From positions 372,001 through 436,000 of the forward strand of contig NZ_WMKZ01000001.1 in assembly GCF_019024285.1 (NCBI RefSeq): a stretch of DNA of 64,000 bases. Direction: 5' to 3'. The notes below the pieces were generated by a model. The model made no database searches. It was not told where the DNA came from and saw only the letters and a list, made by a program, of their open reading frames with translations. Shown one piece after another: positions 10,063 through 18,833 of the stretch. Every line of letters starts with the position of its first letter. Position 1 is the first letter of the stretch. Origin of the DNA: Alkalihalobacterium elongatum. Its GTDB lineage: Bacteria > Bacillota > Bacilli > Bacillales > Bacillaceae_F. Position numbers and translations under genes: made by a program.

Positions 10063-11004
10063 TTGGAACAACAACTAAAAGAACATCAACTGGGAATACT
10101 ATTTGCCATTGGTGCTTATGTACTCTGGGGAATTCTCCCGCTTTATTGGAAGTTACTTGACGCCATACCCGCACATGAAGTTTTGGCCCACCGGATTGTA
10201 TGGTGTGTAGTTTTTATGTTTATCATTTTATTAGTCTTAGGAAAGTTTAAAAGCTTCATAGAAGAAGCTCGGGGAATTCTCACTCATCCAAAACAGTTAA
10301 TTAGTATTATTTTAGCATCAATAATAATAAGTATTAACTGGTATTTATTCATTTGGTCTGTTAATAATGATCGTGTCATCGAGGTGAGCCTTGGTTATTA
10401 TATTAATCCAATCGTAACGGTAATTCTCGGTGTACTTGTTCTCAAGGAGAAGTTATCTTTTTGGCAAATGGTAGCGGTAGTCCTTGCCTTTGTTGGAGTA
10501 TTACATATGACCATACAATTTGGAAGTATTCCATGGGCTGCCTTAACGTTAGCCATTAGTTTTGCGGTCTATGGATTATGTAAAAAAATAGCCAATGTTG
10601 GAGCGATGACAGGTTTAACGATTGAAACATTGTTAATCACCCCATTTGCGTTGATTTTCCTCCTAAGTTTAAGTCGAACTGATGCAAGTTCATTTACAAC
10701 TGATGGTTTAACTGTGATGTTCCTTCTCATTGGAGCTGGAGTTGCGACAGCTATACCGCTATTGTTATTTGCAGGTGGTGCTAGGAGAATATCTTTATCA
10801 TTAATAGGTTTTTTCCAGTATATAGGGCCAACTATCATGCTTATTATTGGTATCTTATTATTTAACGAACCTTTTACACTGGCACATCTAAGTTCCTTTT
10901 TATTTATTTGGACAGGACTTCTGATCTTTTCATTTGGTAAAACAAAGTTGTTTATTAAACTTGAACCGAAGTTTCTACACAAAAAGAAATCGTTTCAAGG
11001 CTAA
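10063..11004 (+). CDS. rarD: RarD protein, DMT/EamA-superfamily transporter
   Basis: A 313-residue integral membrane protein with ten predicted spans in two EamA repeats. The opening GILFAIGAYVLWGILPLYWKLL and the internal NWYLFIWSVNN and SLGYYINP segments are characteristic of RarD. It starts at TTG with a weak GATCGAGG upstream; no better start lies nearby. RarD is linked to chloramphenicol sensitivity in some bacteria, but the physiological substrate is unknown. A strong terminator ends the gene. Confidence 0.88.
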   Translation: MEQQLKEHQLGILFAIGAYVLWGILPLYWKLLDAIPAHEVLAHRIVWCVVFMFIILLVLGKFKSFIEEARGILTHPKQLISIILASIIISINWYLFIWSVNNDRVIEVSLGYYINPIVTVILGVLVLKEKLSFWQMVAVVLAFVGVLHMTIQFGSIPWAALTLAISFAVYGLCKKIANVGAMTGLTIETLLITPFALIFLLSLSRTDASSFTTDGLTVMFLLIGAGVATAIPLLLFAGGARRISLSLIGFFQYIGPTIMLIIGILLFNEPFTLAHLSSFLFIWTGLLIFSFGKTKLFIKLEPKFLHKKKSFQG

Positions 11005-11010
11005 AAAATC

Positions 11011-11049
11011 ACAAGTACCGCTATGGACATTAGCGGTGCTTGTTTTTTT
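11011..11049 (+). terminator. Intrinsic terminator after rarD
   Basis: ACAAGTACCGCTA pairs with TAGCGGTGCTTGT (one G-U/A-C variation), followed by a run of seven T. The left arm is preceded by an A-run, so it may also serve the convergent acetyltransferase gene. Confidence 0.85.
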
Positions 11050-11065
11050 AGTGTATGTACTGTAC

Positions 11066-11521
11066 TTATGAAACTTCCTTACTTTTATATATCATATCAA
11101 TATGTGGAATCTCATCTTCTAAGTACACTTCCGAGATCGTCTTAAATCCGAATGACCCATAAAACTGTTCAAGATATTGTTGCGCCTGAATTTTAATTTC
11201 ACCTTCATTTAAATTGTTTTCAATAAAGTCGATCGCCTGCTTTAGCATTTCCTTAGCTAGTCCAGTTCCCCTGTACTCTTTTTTTACAATAACTCGCCCA
11301 ATCGAACATTCCTTATACTTCAATTGACTTGGAAGGATCCTTAAGTACGCAACAACATCACCAGCTACTTCTTTAAATAAATGATGCGATGAAAGATCAT
11401 AACCATCTACTTCTTCATATGGACAATTTTGCTCAACGACAAAAACATTGGTTCTTTGTTTTAAAATATTATATACTTCTAGGTTGGTTAGTTGTTCAAA
11501 GGTTTTTAACTTCCACTCCAT
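11066..11521 (-). CDS. GNAT-family N-acetyltransferase, ElaA-type
   Basis: A 151-residue GCN5-related acetyltransferase of the ElaA group. Typical features are the RTNVFVVEQNCPYEEVDGYD segment near the start (residues 22-41), the SIGRVIVKKEYRGTGLAKEML acetyl-CoA-binding region (motif A, Q/RxxGxG/A variant) near residues 74-95, and a C-terminal EDEIPHIDM. AGGGGGTG precedes the ATG. The acceptor substrate of ElaA proteins is not established. Convergent with rarD. Confidence 0.88.
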   Translation of the reverse strand: MEWKLKTFEQLTNLEVYNILKQRTNVFVVEQNCPYEEVDGYDLSSHHLFKEVAGDVVAYLRILPSQLKYKECSIGRVIVKKEYRGTGLAKEMLKQAIDFIENNLNEGEIKIQAQQYLEQFYGSFGFKTISEVYLEDEIPHIDMIYKSKEVS

Positions 11522-11800
11522 TTTTACACCCCCTTTCTCAAAGATATTTCTTGCCTCTATGCTATGGGCATTTTACCATGGGTAAGCCTGGTCGTCACGC
11601 TATTAGCGAACGGTCCAAATGCAATGAAGTTTTAAAAAAAGCTATTAATGCATTATTTCATTAAAACATTCCTATCCATTAAATCCGCTCCCCTTGAGTC
11701 ATATCTATACAAAACAATATTGAATTTAGATCACTTTATCATCAATTTCATGATTTGGGACAGAATAACAAATATATCTTTGATTTTAGGAGCGATTACG

Positions 11801-13054
11801 TTGTCGGATATCCCTCTAGGCTTATTATTATTTCTTGTTATTCTTCTATTTTTATCCGCCTTCTTTTCCTCTGCGGAAACAGCATATTCGAGTGCAAATA
11901 AAATTCGAATTAAAAGCTATGCTGATGAAAACCGTTCTGGAGGACAAAAGGCATATTTTATTTCGCAGCATTTCGACCATGCATTATCAACGATTTTAAT
12001 TGGGAATAACTTAGTGAATATTGCGGCTGCTACGATTTCCGCTCAAATTGCAACTACCTTGTTTGGTGCTAATACGGGACTAGTCGTAAGTACAGTCGTG
12101 ATGACAATTCTCGTCCTTATATTCGGAGAAGTACTGCCGAAATCATTTGCCAAAGAAAATGCGGAACCATTTGCTTTAAAGATTGCTGGCATTTTAACTT
12201 TTCTTATGAAATTGTTTAAACCATTAACTTGGATACTTGTCCAATTAAAAGAAAGGATTTCTGCTTTAGTTACGAAGCAAGAGCTAACCCCTTCTATAAC
12301 AGAGCAGGAATTAAAAGAAATGGTAACAATTAGTGAAGAAGAGGGTGTCATTGAAAATCACGAAAAAGAGTTACTTCATAACTCGTTAGATTTTAACGAT
12401 ATTAGAGTCGTCGAAATATTAACGCCAAGGACCGATGTTTTTGCTATAGATGTTGAAATGCCCGTAGATGAAGTAACCGCTTTATTATTTGAGGAGCGTT
12501 ATTCAAGGATTCCAGTTTATGAAGGCAACATTGATAATATAATTGGGATTTTATCTGAACGTGACTTTTTGTCTCACTTAATTAAACATAAAGATGTAAA
12601 TATTCGAGAGATTGTTCGTAAACCGATGTTTGTAATTGAAACATTAACAGTTTCAACCCTTTTACCAATCCTACAAAAGAACCGTGTCCATATGGCAGTT
12701 GTGATCGATGAATTTGGAGGTACTTCTGGGATTATTACGTTAGAAGATATTTTAGAAGAACTTGTCGGTGAAATCTGGGACGAACATGATGATAAAGTAC
12801 GGGGTGTGGACCAATTAGAAGAAAACCTCTATGAATTTTATGGTGATTTTGATTTAGATGATTTTGCACGACTTGCTAAAATCGAACTCCCTGATAGTAC
12901 AAATCATACATTAGGAGGTTGGCTTGTTGAGCTCTTCCAAAAAGTACCTACCGACGGTGAACAGCTCGAATACGAACATTTAACGATAACCGTTGTTGAA
13001 GCAGAAGAACGCAGAATTATTAAAGTAAAGGTTGAAATAAACCAAACAGTTTAA
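11801..13054 (+). CDS. CNNM/CorC-type transmembrane CBS-domain protein (hemolysin C family)
   Basis: A 417-residue protein in the usual order: DUF21 membrane domain with three to four spans (about residues 1-180), two CBS domains (about 200-320, including RIPVYEGNIDNIIGIL) and a C-terminal CorC_HlyC domain (about 335-410). The start is the TTG at 11801, because AGGAG lies 8 nt upstream and the protein then begins MSDIPLGLLLFLVILLFLSAFFSSAETA like relatives; the longer ORF from 11648 adds an unrelated N-terminus. Relatives are magnesium or cobalt efflux proteins such as B. subtilis MpfA/YhdP. A 48-bp palindromic repeat follows 4 nt after the stop. Confidence 0.88.
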   Translation: MSDIPLGLLLFLVILLFLSAFFSSAETAYSSANKIRIKSYADENRSGGQKAYFISQHFDHALSTILIGNNLVNIAAATISAQIATTLFGANTGLVVSTVVMTILVLIFGEVLPKSFAKENAEPFALKIAGILTFLMKLFKPLTWILVQLKERISALVTKQELTPSITEQELKEMVTISEEEGVIENHEKELLHNSLDFNDIRVVEILTPRTDVFAIDVEMPVDEVTALLFEERYSRIPVYEGNIDNIIGILSERDFLSHLIKHKDVNIREIVRKPMFVIETLTVSTLLPILQKNRVHMAVVIDEFGGTSGIITLEDILEELVGEIWDEHDDKVRGVDQLEENLYEFYGDFDLDDFARLAKIELPDSTNHTLGGWLVELFQKVPTDGEQLEYEHLTITVVEAEERRIIKVKVEINQTV

Positions 13055-13058
13055 ACAG

Positions 13059-13106
13059 GGTGCCAGGCACCTTTACTCTATTAGTGTGGTAAAGGTGCCT
13101 GGCACC
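13059..13106 (+). repeat. 48-bp doubly palindromic dispersed repeat, copy 1
   Basis: Two 18-bp arms, GGTGCCAGGCACCTTTAC and its exact complement, flank a 12-nt loop. Each arm contains a self-palindrome, GGTGCC-A-GGCACC. It follows a gene stop by 4 nt and leads into a T/C-rich tract, so it may act as a terminator. Copy 2 is at 63813-63860 in reverse orientation. Confidence 0.9.
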
Positions 13107-13108
13107 TC

Positions 13109-13142
13109 TTCTTTCTTCTTTCTTCTTTCTTCTTTCTTCTTT
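13109..13142 (+). repeat. Heptanucleotide microsatellite (TTCTTTC)n
   Basis: Almost five tandem copies of TTCTTTC follow directly after the palindromic repeat. The length looks prone to slippage. It lies about 105 bp upstream of the next gene, so an effect on expression is possible but unproven. Confidence 0.85.
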
Positions 13143-13246
13143 TCGTTTTTCTTTCCTCGTTTTTTCACGAATGCCTATGGGCTGACATACATTATTCCAT
13201 GATAATTTGCTAGACGATCACCTTCTAAGAAAGGAGTCATAATATC

Positions 13247-14689
13247 ATGGAGTTAACCGCAGCTCATTGGATGTATCTCATAGGTACGTGCATCATTATT
13301 GTGACGATGCTTTTTAGACAAAACGTAGTAGTTCCCGCACTATTAATGACCTTTTTCGTTGGCTGGATCTATAGTGGGTCATTTCTAATGGGGGTCCAAT
13401 CAATATTCAATGCCAGTTTAACAGCAGCAGCAGAGCTCTTTAATATATTCCTTATTATCGCAATTATGACAGCACTTCTTCATGCTTTAAAAGCGCTAGG
13501 ATCCGATGAACAAATGATTATCCCGTTTCAAAAAGTAATGAAAAACGGACATCTTTCCTTTTGGATTCTCGTATTTGTTACCTATGCACTGTCATTATTT
13601 TTCTGGCCTGCTCCAGCGGTTCCACTCATTGGTGCCCTTCTTATACCCGTGGCAATTCGGGCAGGGCTACCGCCAATTGGAGCTGCCATCGCCATATCTT
13701 TAGCTGGTCATGGAATGGCTTTGTCATCTGACTTTGTTATTCGAGTTGCACCAGGGCTAACCGCTTCATCCGCTGGATTAGATGTAGCAGCAATAACCGA
13801 TAAAACATTTATTCTCTCACTAATTACGGGAGCAGTCGCGCTCTCAATTGCTTACTTTATGATTCGTAAGTCAATTGTTAAACCATCGAAAGAAAATCTT
13901 ATAAAATGGGAACAAAATGATGAGGAAGATCAAGCACAAGATCAAGCAATAAGTCCCCCTAAGCAAACTACATCCCAAACCAATAAATATAGCTTTTTGT
14001 TTGCTCTTATCGTTCCACTCACCTTTTTAGCTATTATTATCTATGTTGTGCTTGCTACATTTTCAAATGCTGTTCCGTCAATCGAAAGTGGGGCCGGGGC
14101 GTCACTTATTGGTGGAATTGCCGTTATCCTCATTATTGGTGCATCATTTGCTAAAAATTTAAAAACTTCCTTGAGAAATGTTGCCGATCATATAACAAAA
14201 GGCTTTATGTTTGCTTTTAAAGTAATGGGTGTTGTCATCCCAATAGCAGGCTTTTTCTTTATTGGTAGTGGAGATTTTGCAGCGAAAATCTTTCGATTAG
14301 AGGACCCTGATCAAGCGCCAGCCTTTTTGTTTGATTTAGTTCAAGCAGGCCAACACGCTATACCTGAAAATGCCTTCATTACAGGCTTCGGTGTACTTCT
14401 ACTTGGTATGATATCAGGGTTAGACGGCTCAGGGTTTTCGGCCTTACCATTAATTGGTTCTTTATCAGATGCCTTAAGTCAAAGTATCGAGGTCGATGGA
14501 ACGACACTTGCCTCAATTGGTCAAATGGGTGCTATTTGGGTAGGTGGAGGAACGTTAATAGCGTGGTCACCAATTATTGCTATTGCAGGCTTTGCTAAAA
14601 TCCCTGTAATGGACCTAGTTCGTAAAAGCTTTATTCCAGTAATTCTCGGTCTAACTGTTTCAACAATTGTAGCATTACTGTTCTTATAA
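13247..14689 (+). CDS. Predicted 12-span membrane transporter, family not identified
   Basis: A 480-residue, highly hydrophobic protein with about 12 predicted spans and one long hydrophilic loop around residues 210-245 (rich in Gln, Asp, Ser). Conserved-looking features are PAPAVPLIGALLIPVAIRAGLPP near residue 122 and GLDGSGFSALPLIGSLSDAL near residue 385; this two-halved pattern recalls the ion-transporter superfamily (GntP, TRAP-DctM, citrate type). AAGGAG precedes the ATG. No neighbouring enzyme hints at a substrate. A transport function is likely; the specific family is not claimed. Confidence 0.7.
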   Translation: MELTAAHWMYLIGTCIIIVTMLFRQNVVVPALLMTFFVGWIYSGSFLMGVQSIFNASLTAAAELFNIFLIIAIMTALLHALKALGSDEQMIIPFQKVMKNGHLSFWILVFVTYALSLFFWPAPAVPLIGALLIPVAIRAGLPPIGAAIAISLAGHGMALSSDFVIRVAPGLTASSAGLDVAAITDKTFILSLITGAVALSIAYFMIRKSIVKPSKENLIKWEQNDEEDQAQDQAISPPKQTTSQTNKYSFLFALIVPLTFLAIIIYVVLATFSNAVPSIESGAGASLIGGIAVILIIGASFAKNLKTSLRNVADHITKGFMFAFKVMGVVIPIAGFFFIGSGDFAAKIFRLEDPDQAPAFLFDLVQAGQHAIPENAFITGFGVLLLGMISGLDGSGFSALPLIGSLSDALSQSIEVDGTTLASIGQMGAIWVGGGTLIAWSPIIAIAGFAKIPVMDLVRKSFIPVILGLTVSTIVALLFL

Positions 14690-14703
14690 GCTTCTAGATT
14701 AAG

Positions 14704-14784
14704 AGGGTGACTTTGATAAGTGCCATCATACCCCACTATTGGAAAGTTTGAGAAGCATAATTATAAAGTCACCCTTTAGTTATT
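14704..14784 (+). terminator. Long-loop terminator between the permease and purT
   Basis: AGGGTGACTTT pairs with AAAGTCACCCT across about 50 nt, then TTAGTTATTT. It lies between two convergent genes and probably serves both. Confidence 0.65.
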
Positions 14785-14797
14785 TAAGAGTCAATAT

Positions 14798-15976
14798 TTA
14801 TTCGTATGATATCGTCATTTTTTCAGCTGCGTTCTTTGCTTTTTCTCTTGATGTATCAACTGAATCTGATGTATGAAGCACGACAGCCATTCTTCTTCCA
14901 ACCTTCGTTTCTGGCTTACCGAAGATACGAACTTGTGTATCAGGCTCCGCTAGTGCTTCTTCAACTCCAACTACTTGATATGACTTACTCTCTTCCCAAG
15001 CTTTAAGCGTATGACTTGCCCCTGGTGATAGTAAACGAATTTCAGGAATAGGAAAACCTAATATCGCTCGTACATGTAGTGCAAATTCAGATAATTGTTG
15101 TGTAGCGAGTGTAACCATCCCCGTATCGTGCGGACGAGGTGAAACTTCACTGAAATAAACTCCATTTGGTGTTAAAAATAATTCTACACCGAAAAGACCA
15201 TATCCACCTAAAGCATCTGTAATTTTTTTAGCAACTTCCTGTGACTCTATGATTTGCTCGCTCGTCATTTGATGTGGTTGCCATGATTCTATGTAGTCAC
15301 CATCTTTTTGAACATGCCCAATCGGTGCGCAATAAGAAGTTCCTGATACAGAGCGCACTGTCAACAAAGTGATTTCAGAGTCAAAATGGATAAACTCTTC
15401 AACGATTACTCTGGCTTGATTTCCTCTGCCACCCTCTATTGCTTCATTCCATGATTTTTCTATATCATCAATCGATCGACATACACTTTGTCCTTTACCT
15501 GAAGAACTCATAATCGGTTTAATCACACAAGGAGTTCCAATTACTTCAACAGCTTCCTTTAGCTCGGTTAGTGTATTGGCAAATGCATATTTAGCTGTAG
15601 GAAGTCCAAGTTCTTCACTTGCTAACCGACGAATTCCTTCTCGGTCCATTGTTAGTTGAGTGGCTTTTGCAGTAGGCACAACATTGAAACCCTCTGCTTC
15701 TAATTCTACTAATGTACTTGTAGCAATCGCTTCTATTTCAGGTACGATATAGTCAGGTCTTTCCGTCTCGATAATTTGACGAAGCTCTTTGCCATCTAAC
15801 ATATCAACCACATAAGAACGATGTGCTACGTGCATTGCTGGTGCATGTTCATACCGATCCACAGCTACCGTCTCTGCCCCTAATCTTTGTGCTTCAATAA
15901 TAACTTCTTTTCCTAACTCTCCTGACCCTAGTAACATGATCTTTTTTGCATTTTCTCCAAGTGGTGCACCGTACAT
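14798..15976 (-). CDS. purT: Formate-dependent phosphoribosylglycinamide formyltransferase (GAR transformylase 2)
   Basis: A 392-residue ATP-grasp enzyme, the same length as E. coli PurT. It converts glycinamide ribonucleotide to its formyl form using formate and ATP, a folate-independent step of purine synthesis. The N-terminal pre-ATP-grasp domain has [19 protein letters not shown] (about 14-32), the ATP-grasp lid has [14 protein letters not shown] (about 151-164), and [28 protein letters not shown] carries the metal-binding acids. AAGGGGGAAT precedes the ATG. PurR-box-like sequences lie upstream. Assignment is firm. Confidence 0.96.
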   Translation of the reverse strand: MYGAPLGENAKKIMLLGSGELGKEVIIEAQRLGAETVAVDRYEHAPAMHVAHRSYVVDMLDGKELRQIIETERPDYIVPEIEAIATSTLVELEAEGFNVVPTAKATQLTMDREGIRRLASEELGLPTAKYAFANTLTELKEAVEVIGTPCVIKPIMSSSGKGQSVCRSIDDIEKSWNEAIEGGRGNQARVIVEEFIHFDSEITLLTVRSVSGTSYCAPIGHVQKDGDYIESWQPHQMTSEQIIESQEVAKKITDALGGYGLFGVELFLTPNGVYFSEVSPRPHDTGMVTLATQQLSEFALHVRAILGFPIPEIRLLSPGASHTLKAWEESKSYQVVGVEEALAEPDTQVRIFGKPETKVGRRMAVVLHTSDSVDTSREKAKNAAEKMTISYE

Positions 15977-16317
15977 TATGTAATTCCCCCTTTTAATCTA
16001 TACACGAACATACTAACGTACAAGAAACGATAATTCAACTATTTTATTTCATATATACGAACTTTATACTGTTTTTATATATAAATGTTCGACTTAATGG
16101 TATTTTAAATAACTCTTAACCATTTCTTTAATTCTTTTTGAAAAGCTCTTCTATCATATATTATTGCTCTGAAAACAGACCAAATGAAATTATTCATGAA
16201 AACTTCTAAATCATGCACTAAAAAATCAAAAAATTTAATGATAACCTTCCATTTCCTATGAAAAAAAAGGTAAAATAAAGAAGTAGTATCATACATATGA
16301 AAGGTGAGTGAAAGTAC
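15977..16317. other. Divergent region between purT and the guanylate-kinase-like gene
   Basis: This 341-bp AT-rich region has no convincing gene. The only ORF (16105-16296, minus) has no ribosome binding site. It carries a PurR-box-like inverted pair described separately. Confidence 0.6.
16053..16096. promoter_or_regulatory. PurR-box-like inverted pair upstream of purT
   Basis: ATATACGAACTTT (16053-16065) matches 12 of 13 positions of the Bacillus PurBox AWWWCCGAACWWT. An inverted partner with core GTTCG lies at 16087-16091, 24 nt from the first CGAAC, the spacing expected of paired PurBoxes. A third CGAAC is near 16005. PurR control of purT is inferred. Confidence 0.5.
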
Positions 16318-16890
16318 ATGTATAACTTAAAAGAAAGTGAACGTATTTTTGTTTTTACAGGTCCAGACGGTTCAGGGAGAAAAACAGTTGCAAAGCTAGT
16401 AGGAGCAACCTTCCATATGAACGGTGTCGTTTCCCATACTACTAGAACAAAAAGAAGATATGAGACTGAAGGTGTCGATTATCACTATTTAAACGAGGCA
16501 GACTTTCTTGAAGCTCACCGTAACGGAGAATTTTTAGAGAAGGTTGAAATTAACGGGTATTTATATGGAATTAAAGAACAGGAAATCGAAGAGAAATTTA
16601 AGAAAAAAGGCTGTATTTGGGTCGTACTTAATACTGAAGGTGCCGACATTTTAAAAGAAATGTATGGTGATAAAGTCATCCGCATTTTTGTACATGCTGA
16701 TGAAGAAACAGTAAAAAGACGTCAATACGGTCGCGGGGACTCAGACGAAGTAATCCAAAGTCACTTAGACCACTATAAAGCAGATATGGCGTATAAAGAA
16801 AAGTGTGAATACGCTGTTGAAAACTATGAACTTTCTCATACAACATTTGAAATCGCTAACATAGTGGAGAAATATTTAGAGTTAAATTAA
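16318..16890 (+). CDS. Guanylate-kinase-family protein (paralogue with altered P-loop)
   Basis: A 190-residue P-loop protein clearly homologous to guanylate kinase: SHTTRTKRRYETEGVDYHYL matches the GMP-binding region, with the VGRG-like YGRGDSDEVIQSHL later. The P-loop reads GPDGSGRKT (residues 15-23), while canonical Gmk has GPSGVGKGT, so the usual Walker lysine is Arg21 and the lysine is displaced by one. The housekeeping gmk normally sits next to rpoZ, so this is probably a second, diverged copy. AAAGGTGAG precedes the ATG. It diverges from purT, suggesting a nucleotide-related role. Activity on GMP is uncertain. Confidence 0.8.
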   Translation: MYNLKESERIFVFTGPDGSGRKTVAKLVGATFHMNGVVSHTTRTKRRYETEGVDYHYLNEADFLEAHRNGEFLEKVEINGYLYGIKEQEIEEKFKKKGCIWVVLNTEGADILKEMYGDKVIRIFVHADEETVKRRQYGRGDSDEVIQSHLDHYKADMAYKEKCEYAVENYELSHTTFEIANIVEKYLELN

Positions 16891-16937
16891 TTTATAAGTA
16901 AAAAAGTTCCTACTTTGACCATTGTGCTGGAACTAAA

Positions 16938-16978
16938 AAGAGCTTGTACCGCCGTGGTATAAGCTCTTCTTCTTTTCC
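16938..16978 (+). terminator. Intrinsic terminator after the Gmk-like gene
   Basis: AAGAGCTTGTACC pairs with GGTATAAGCTCTT, followed by CTTCTTTTCCTTTTT. Confidence 0.8.
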
Positions 16979-17090
16979 TTTTTAGCTTTGTTAATTTTGG
17001 ACTCCGCTGTATAAAATGTCAATTTTACGCGCCTTCCAGTGTTCTTCAACAGCGTTTTCTTATTAAGTACCCAATCATGAATCACTACAG

Positions 17091-17984
17091 CTAGTCAAAA
17101 TAACTATGGGCGCCTTCTATTTTTTCTATAAATAATTGGGAAGCTTTTGAATATCCTGGATTTTTTGATTGTACGAGAGAAAACTGCCTAACAAACTTTT
17201 GATTGTTGATATTAAGCTTTTTGATCGTTCCTGCCTGTAGTTCTTTTCTAACCGTCCATTTAGAAATCATCGCGATCCCTAATCCTTCAGAAACAGCTTC
17301 TTTTATCCCTTGACTACTACTAAAAATAAAGGAATGTTTTACATCTAAATTTAATTCAAGCATAAACCGATCACTATAAGCACGGGTACCCGAACCACTT
17401 TCTCTCCAAATCCACACTTCCTCCTGCAACATTTCTGGTTTAACGACTTTAAGTTGAGCTAATGTATGATTTCTCGGGGCAATCACAATCATTTCATCTT
17501 CCATGAATGGTTGTACCTCAATATCTATATGAGACACTTCCCCTTCTACTAGCCCTATATCAAGATCATTTCCTCTAATCCTCTCGATCACTTCTTCGGT
17601 ATTAGCTACGGTAACTTCTACTGTAACCCCACGGTTTTCACTAGCATATTCAGCTAAGATTTTCGGAAGAATATACTCACCGATTGTAAAGCTAGCACCT
17701 ATTTTGAGCGTTCCTTGAACGATATTTTTTCGATCATCCATTTCCTGTTTAGCTTCATCATACAAAGAAAGCATTTGTTTAGCTTTCACATAAAGAATTT
17801 TACCTTCTTCAGTTACTTTGACCTGTTTTGGTGAACGGTGTAGTAACGTAGCGCCAAATTCATTTTCTAAATTACGAATGTGTAGACTAACATTCGGTTG
17901 CGATACATTTAATAACTTTGCTGCTCTTGAAAAATTTTTTTGTTCCACAACAGTGACATATATGCGTAAATTATCAATTGACAT
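17091..17984 (-). CDS. LysR-family transcriptional regulator
   Basis: A 297-residue LysR regulator. The N-terminal winged helix is typical (NFSRAAKLLNVSQPNVSLHIRNLE, about residues 17-40), followed by the LysR substrate-binding domain with LKIGASFTIGEYILPKIL (about 91-110) and WRESGSGTRAYSDRF near residue 193. This resembles the CysL/YwfK and CbbR-like branch. Its start lies inside the hemD-like gene (11-bp overlap), so both are co-transcribed and probably translationally coupled. Target genes are not evident. Confidence 0.9.
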   Translation of the reverse strand: MSIDNLRIYVTVVEQKNFSRAAKLLNVSQPNVSLHIRNLENEFGATLLHRSPKQVKVTEEGKILYVKAKQMLSLYDEAKQEMDDRKNIVQGTLKIGASFTIGEYILPKILAEYASENRGVTVEVTVANTEEVIERIRGNDLDIGLVEGEVSHIDIEVQPFMEDEMIVIAPRNHTLAQLKVVKPEMLQEEVWIWRESGSGTRAYSDRFMLELNLDVKHSFIFSSSQGIKEAVSEGLGIAMISKWTVRKELQAGTIKKLNINNQKFVRQFSLVQSKNPGYSKASQLFIEKIEGAHSYFD

Positions 17985-18795
17985 CTTTCAATCTCTCATA
18001 ATACCGGGTAAGCTCTATAATCATCGCACCCATTCTTTCGAGTTCGGGAACTACATAGTTGTAAATTCCTTCCTCCTTAAACGCTTCAGCCGTTACTTTT
18101 CCTACAGCTACTGGTACCACTTTTTCTTTAAAGAATGGCAGCAGCTGATCGTAAGTCCCTTGTTCTTTTGCATAATTAAAAAGAGACCGTACTTGAATTG
18201 CTGTTGTAAAACATACCGCATCTACTTTTTCTGCAATAATTTCTTCGCACAGTGTGTCAACTGTTGCTGGTTCAGGGGCAATATGGCGGTACGGTAAAAT
18301 ATGTTTAACAATAGCACCTTTTTCTTCTAAAAACTTCGTTAAACGTGGAGCTGTTTCCCCGTGCAGTTGGATCGTAACACGTTGCCCTTTGAAGTCATAT
18401 CCATTCAAAGCTCTAGATAATCCCTCTGTGGTTCCATCATCATCTTTAGCAACTGGCTGTACATCAATTTTTTTTAAGGCTGCCATTGTCTTATAGCCTC
18501 TAGCTGCAACTTTTACATGACCAACCATATGTAAAAACTTTTCTTCTAATCCATTATTTTTAGCGACATTAAGTAATGTTTCAGTCCCAATTCCAGTTGT
18601 AAAAATCAGCCAATCTGTACCATCTTCAATCAATTGTTTTAATTCTGGCTCTACTTGTTCTTCTGCTAAAAAAACCGTTCCTTGTAAGGGACGAACAATA
18701 CCTGTTCCTCCCTGTTTTTCAATTAATGTTACCATCTCTTCTGTTTTTCGAGAAGCCGCCAGAGCTATTGTTTTTCCTTCTAATGCATTTCCCAT
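17974..18795 (-). CDS. Uroporphyrinogen-III synthase-like protein (HemD family)
   Basis: A 273-residue protein with the two-lobed HemD fold: GKTIALAASRKTEEMVTLIEKQGG at the start, TDWLIFTTGIGTETLL near residue 75, QRVTIQLHGETAPRLTKFL near residue 137, and VDAVCFTTAIQVRSLF near residue 190. The enzyme closes and inverts ring D of hydroxymethylbilane in tetrapyrrole synthesis. It is not in a hemAXCDBL cluster but is paired with a LysR gene, so it may be a second copy devoted to siroheme or another branch. AAAGGAG precedes the ATG. Catalysis is probable; pathway use is inferred. Confidence 0.82.
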   Translation of the reverse strand: MGNALEGKTIALAASRKTEEMVTLIEKQGGTGIVRPLQGTVFLAEEQVEPELKQLIEDGTDWLIFTTGIGTETLLNVAKNNGLEEKFLHMVGHVKVAARGYKTMAALKKIDVQPVAKDDDGTTEGLSRALNGYDFKGQRVTIQLHGETAPRLTKFLEEKGAIVKHILPYRHIAPEPATVDTLCEEIIAEKVDAVCFTTAIQVRSLFNYAKEQGTYDQLLPFFKEKVVPVAVGKVTAEAFKEEGIYNYVVPELERMGAMIIELTRYYERLKDVN

Positions 18796-18833
18796 GTTAT
18801 TACTCCTTTCACTACTTTTACTATGAATCTAGT

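Noticed and set aside
16105-16296. 63-codon ORF on the minus strand upstream of purT
   Set aside because: No ribosome binding site, AT-driven composition, and it overlaps the PurR-box region.
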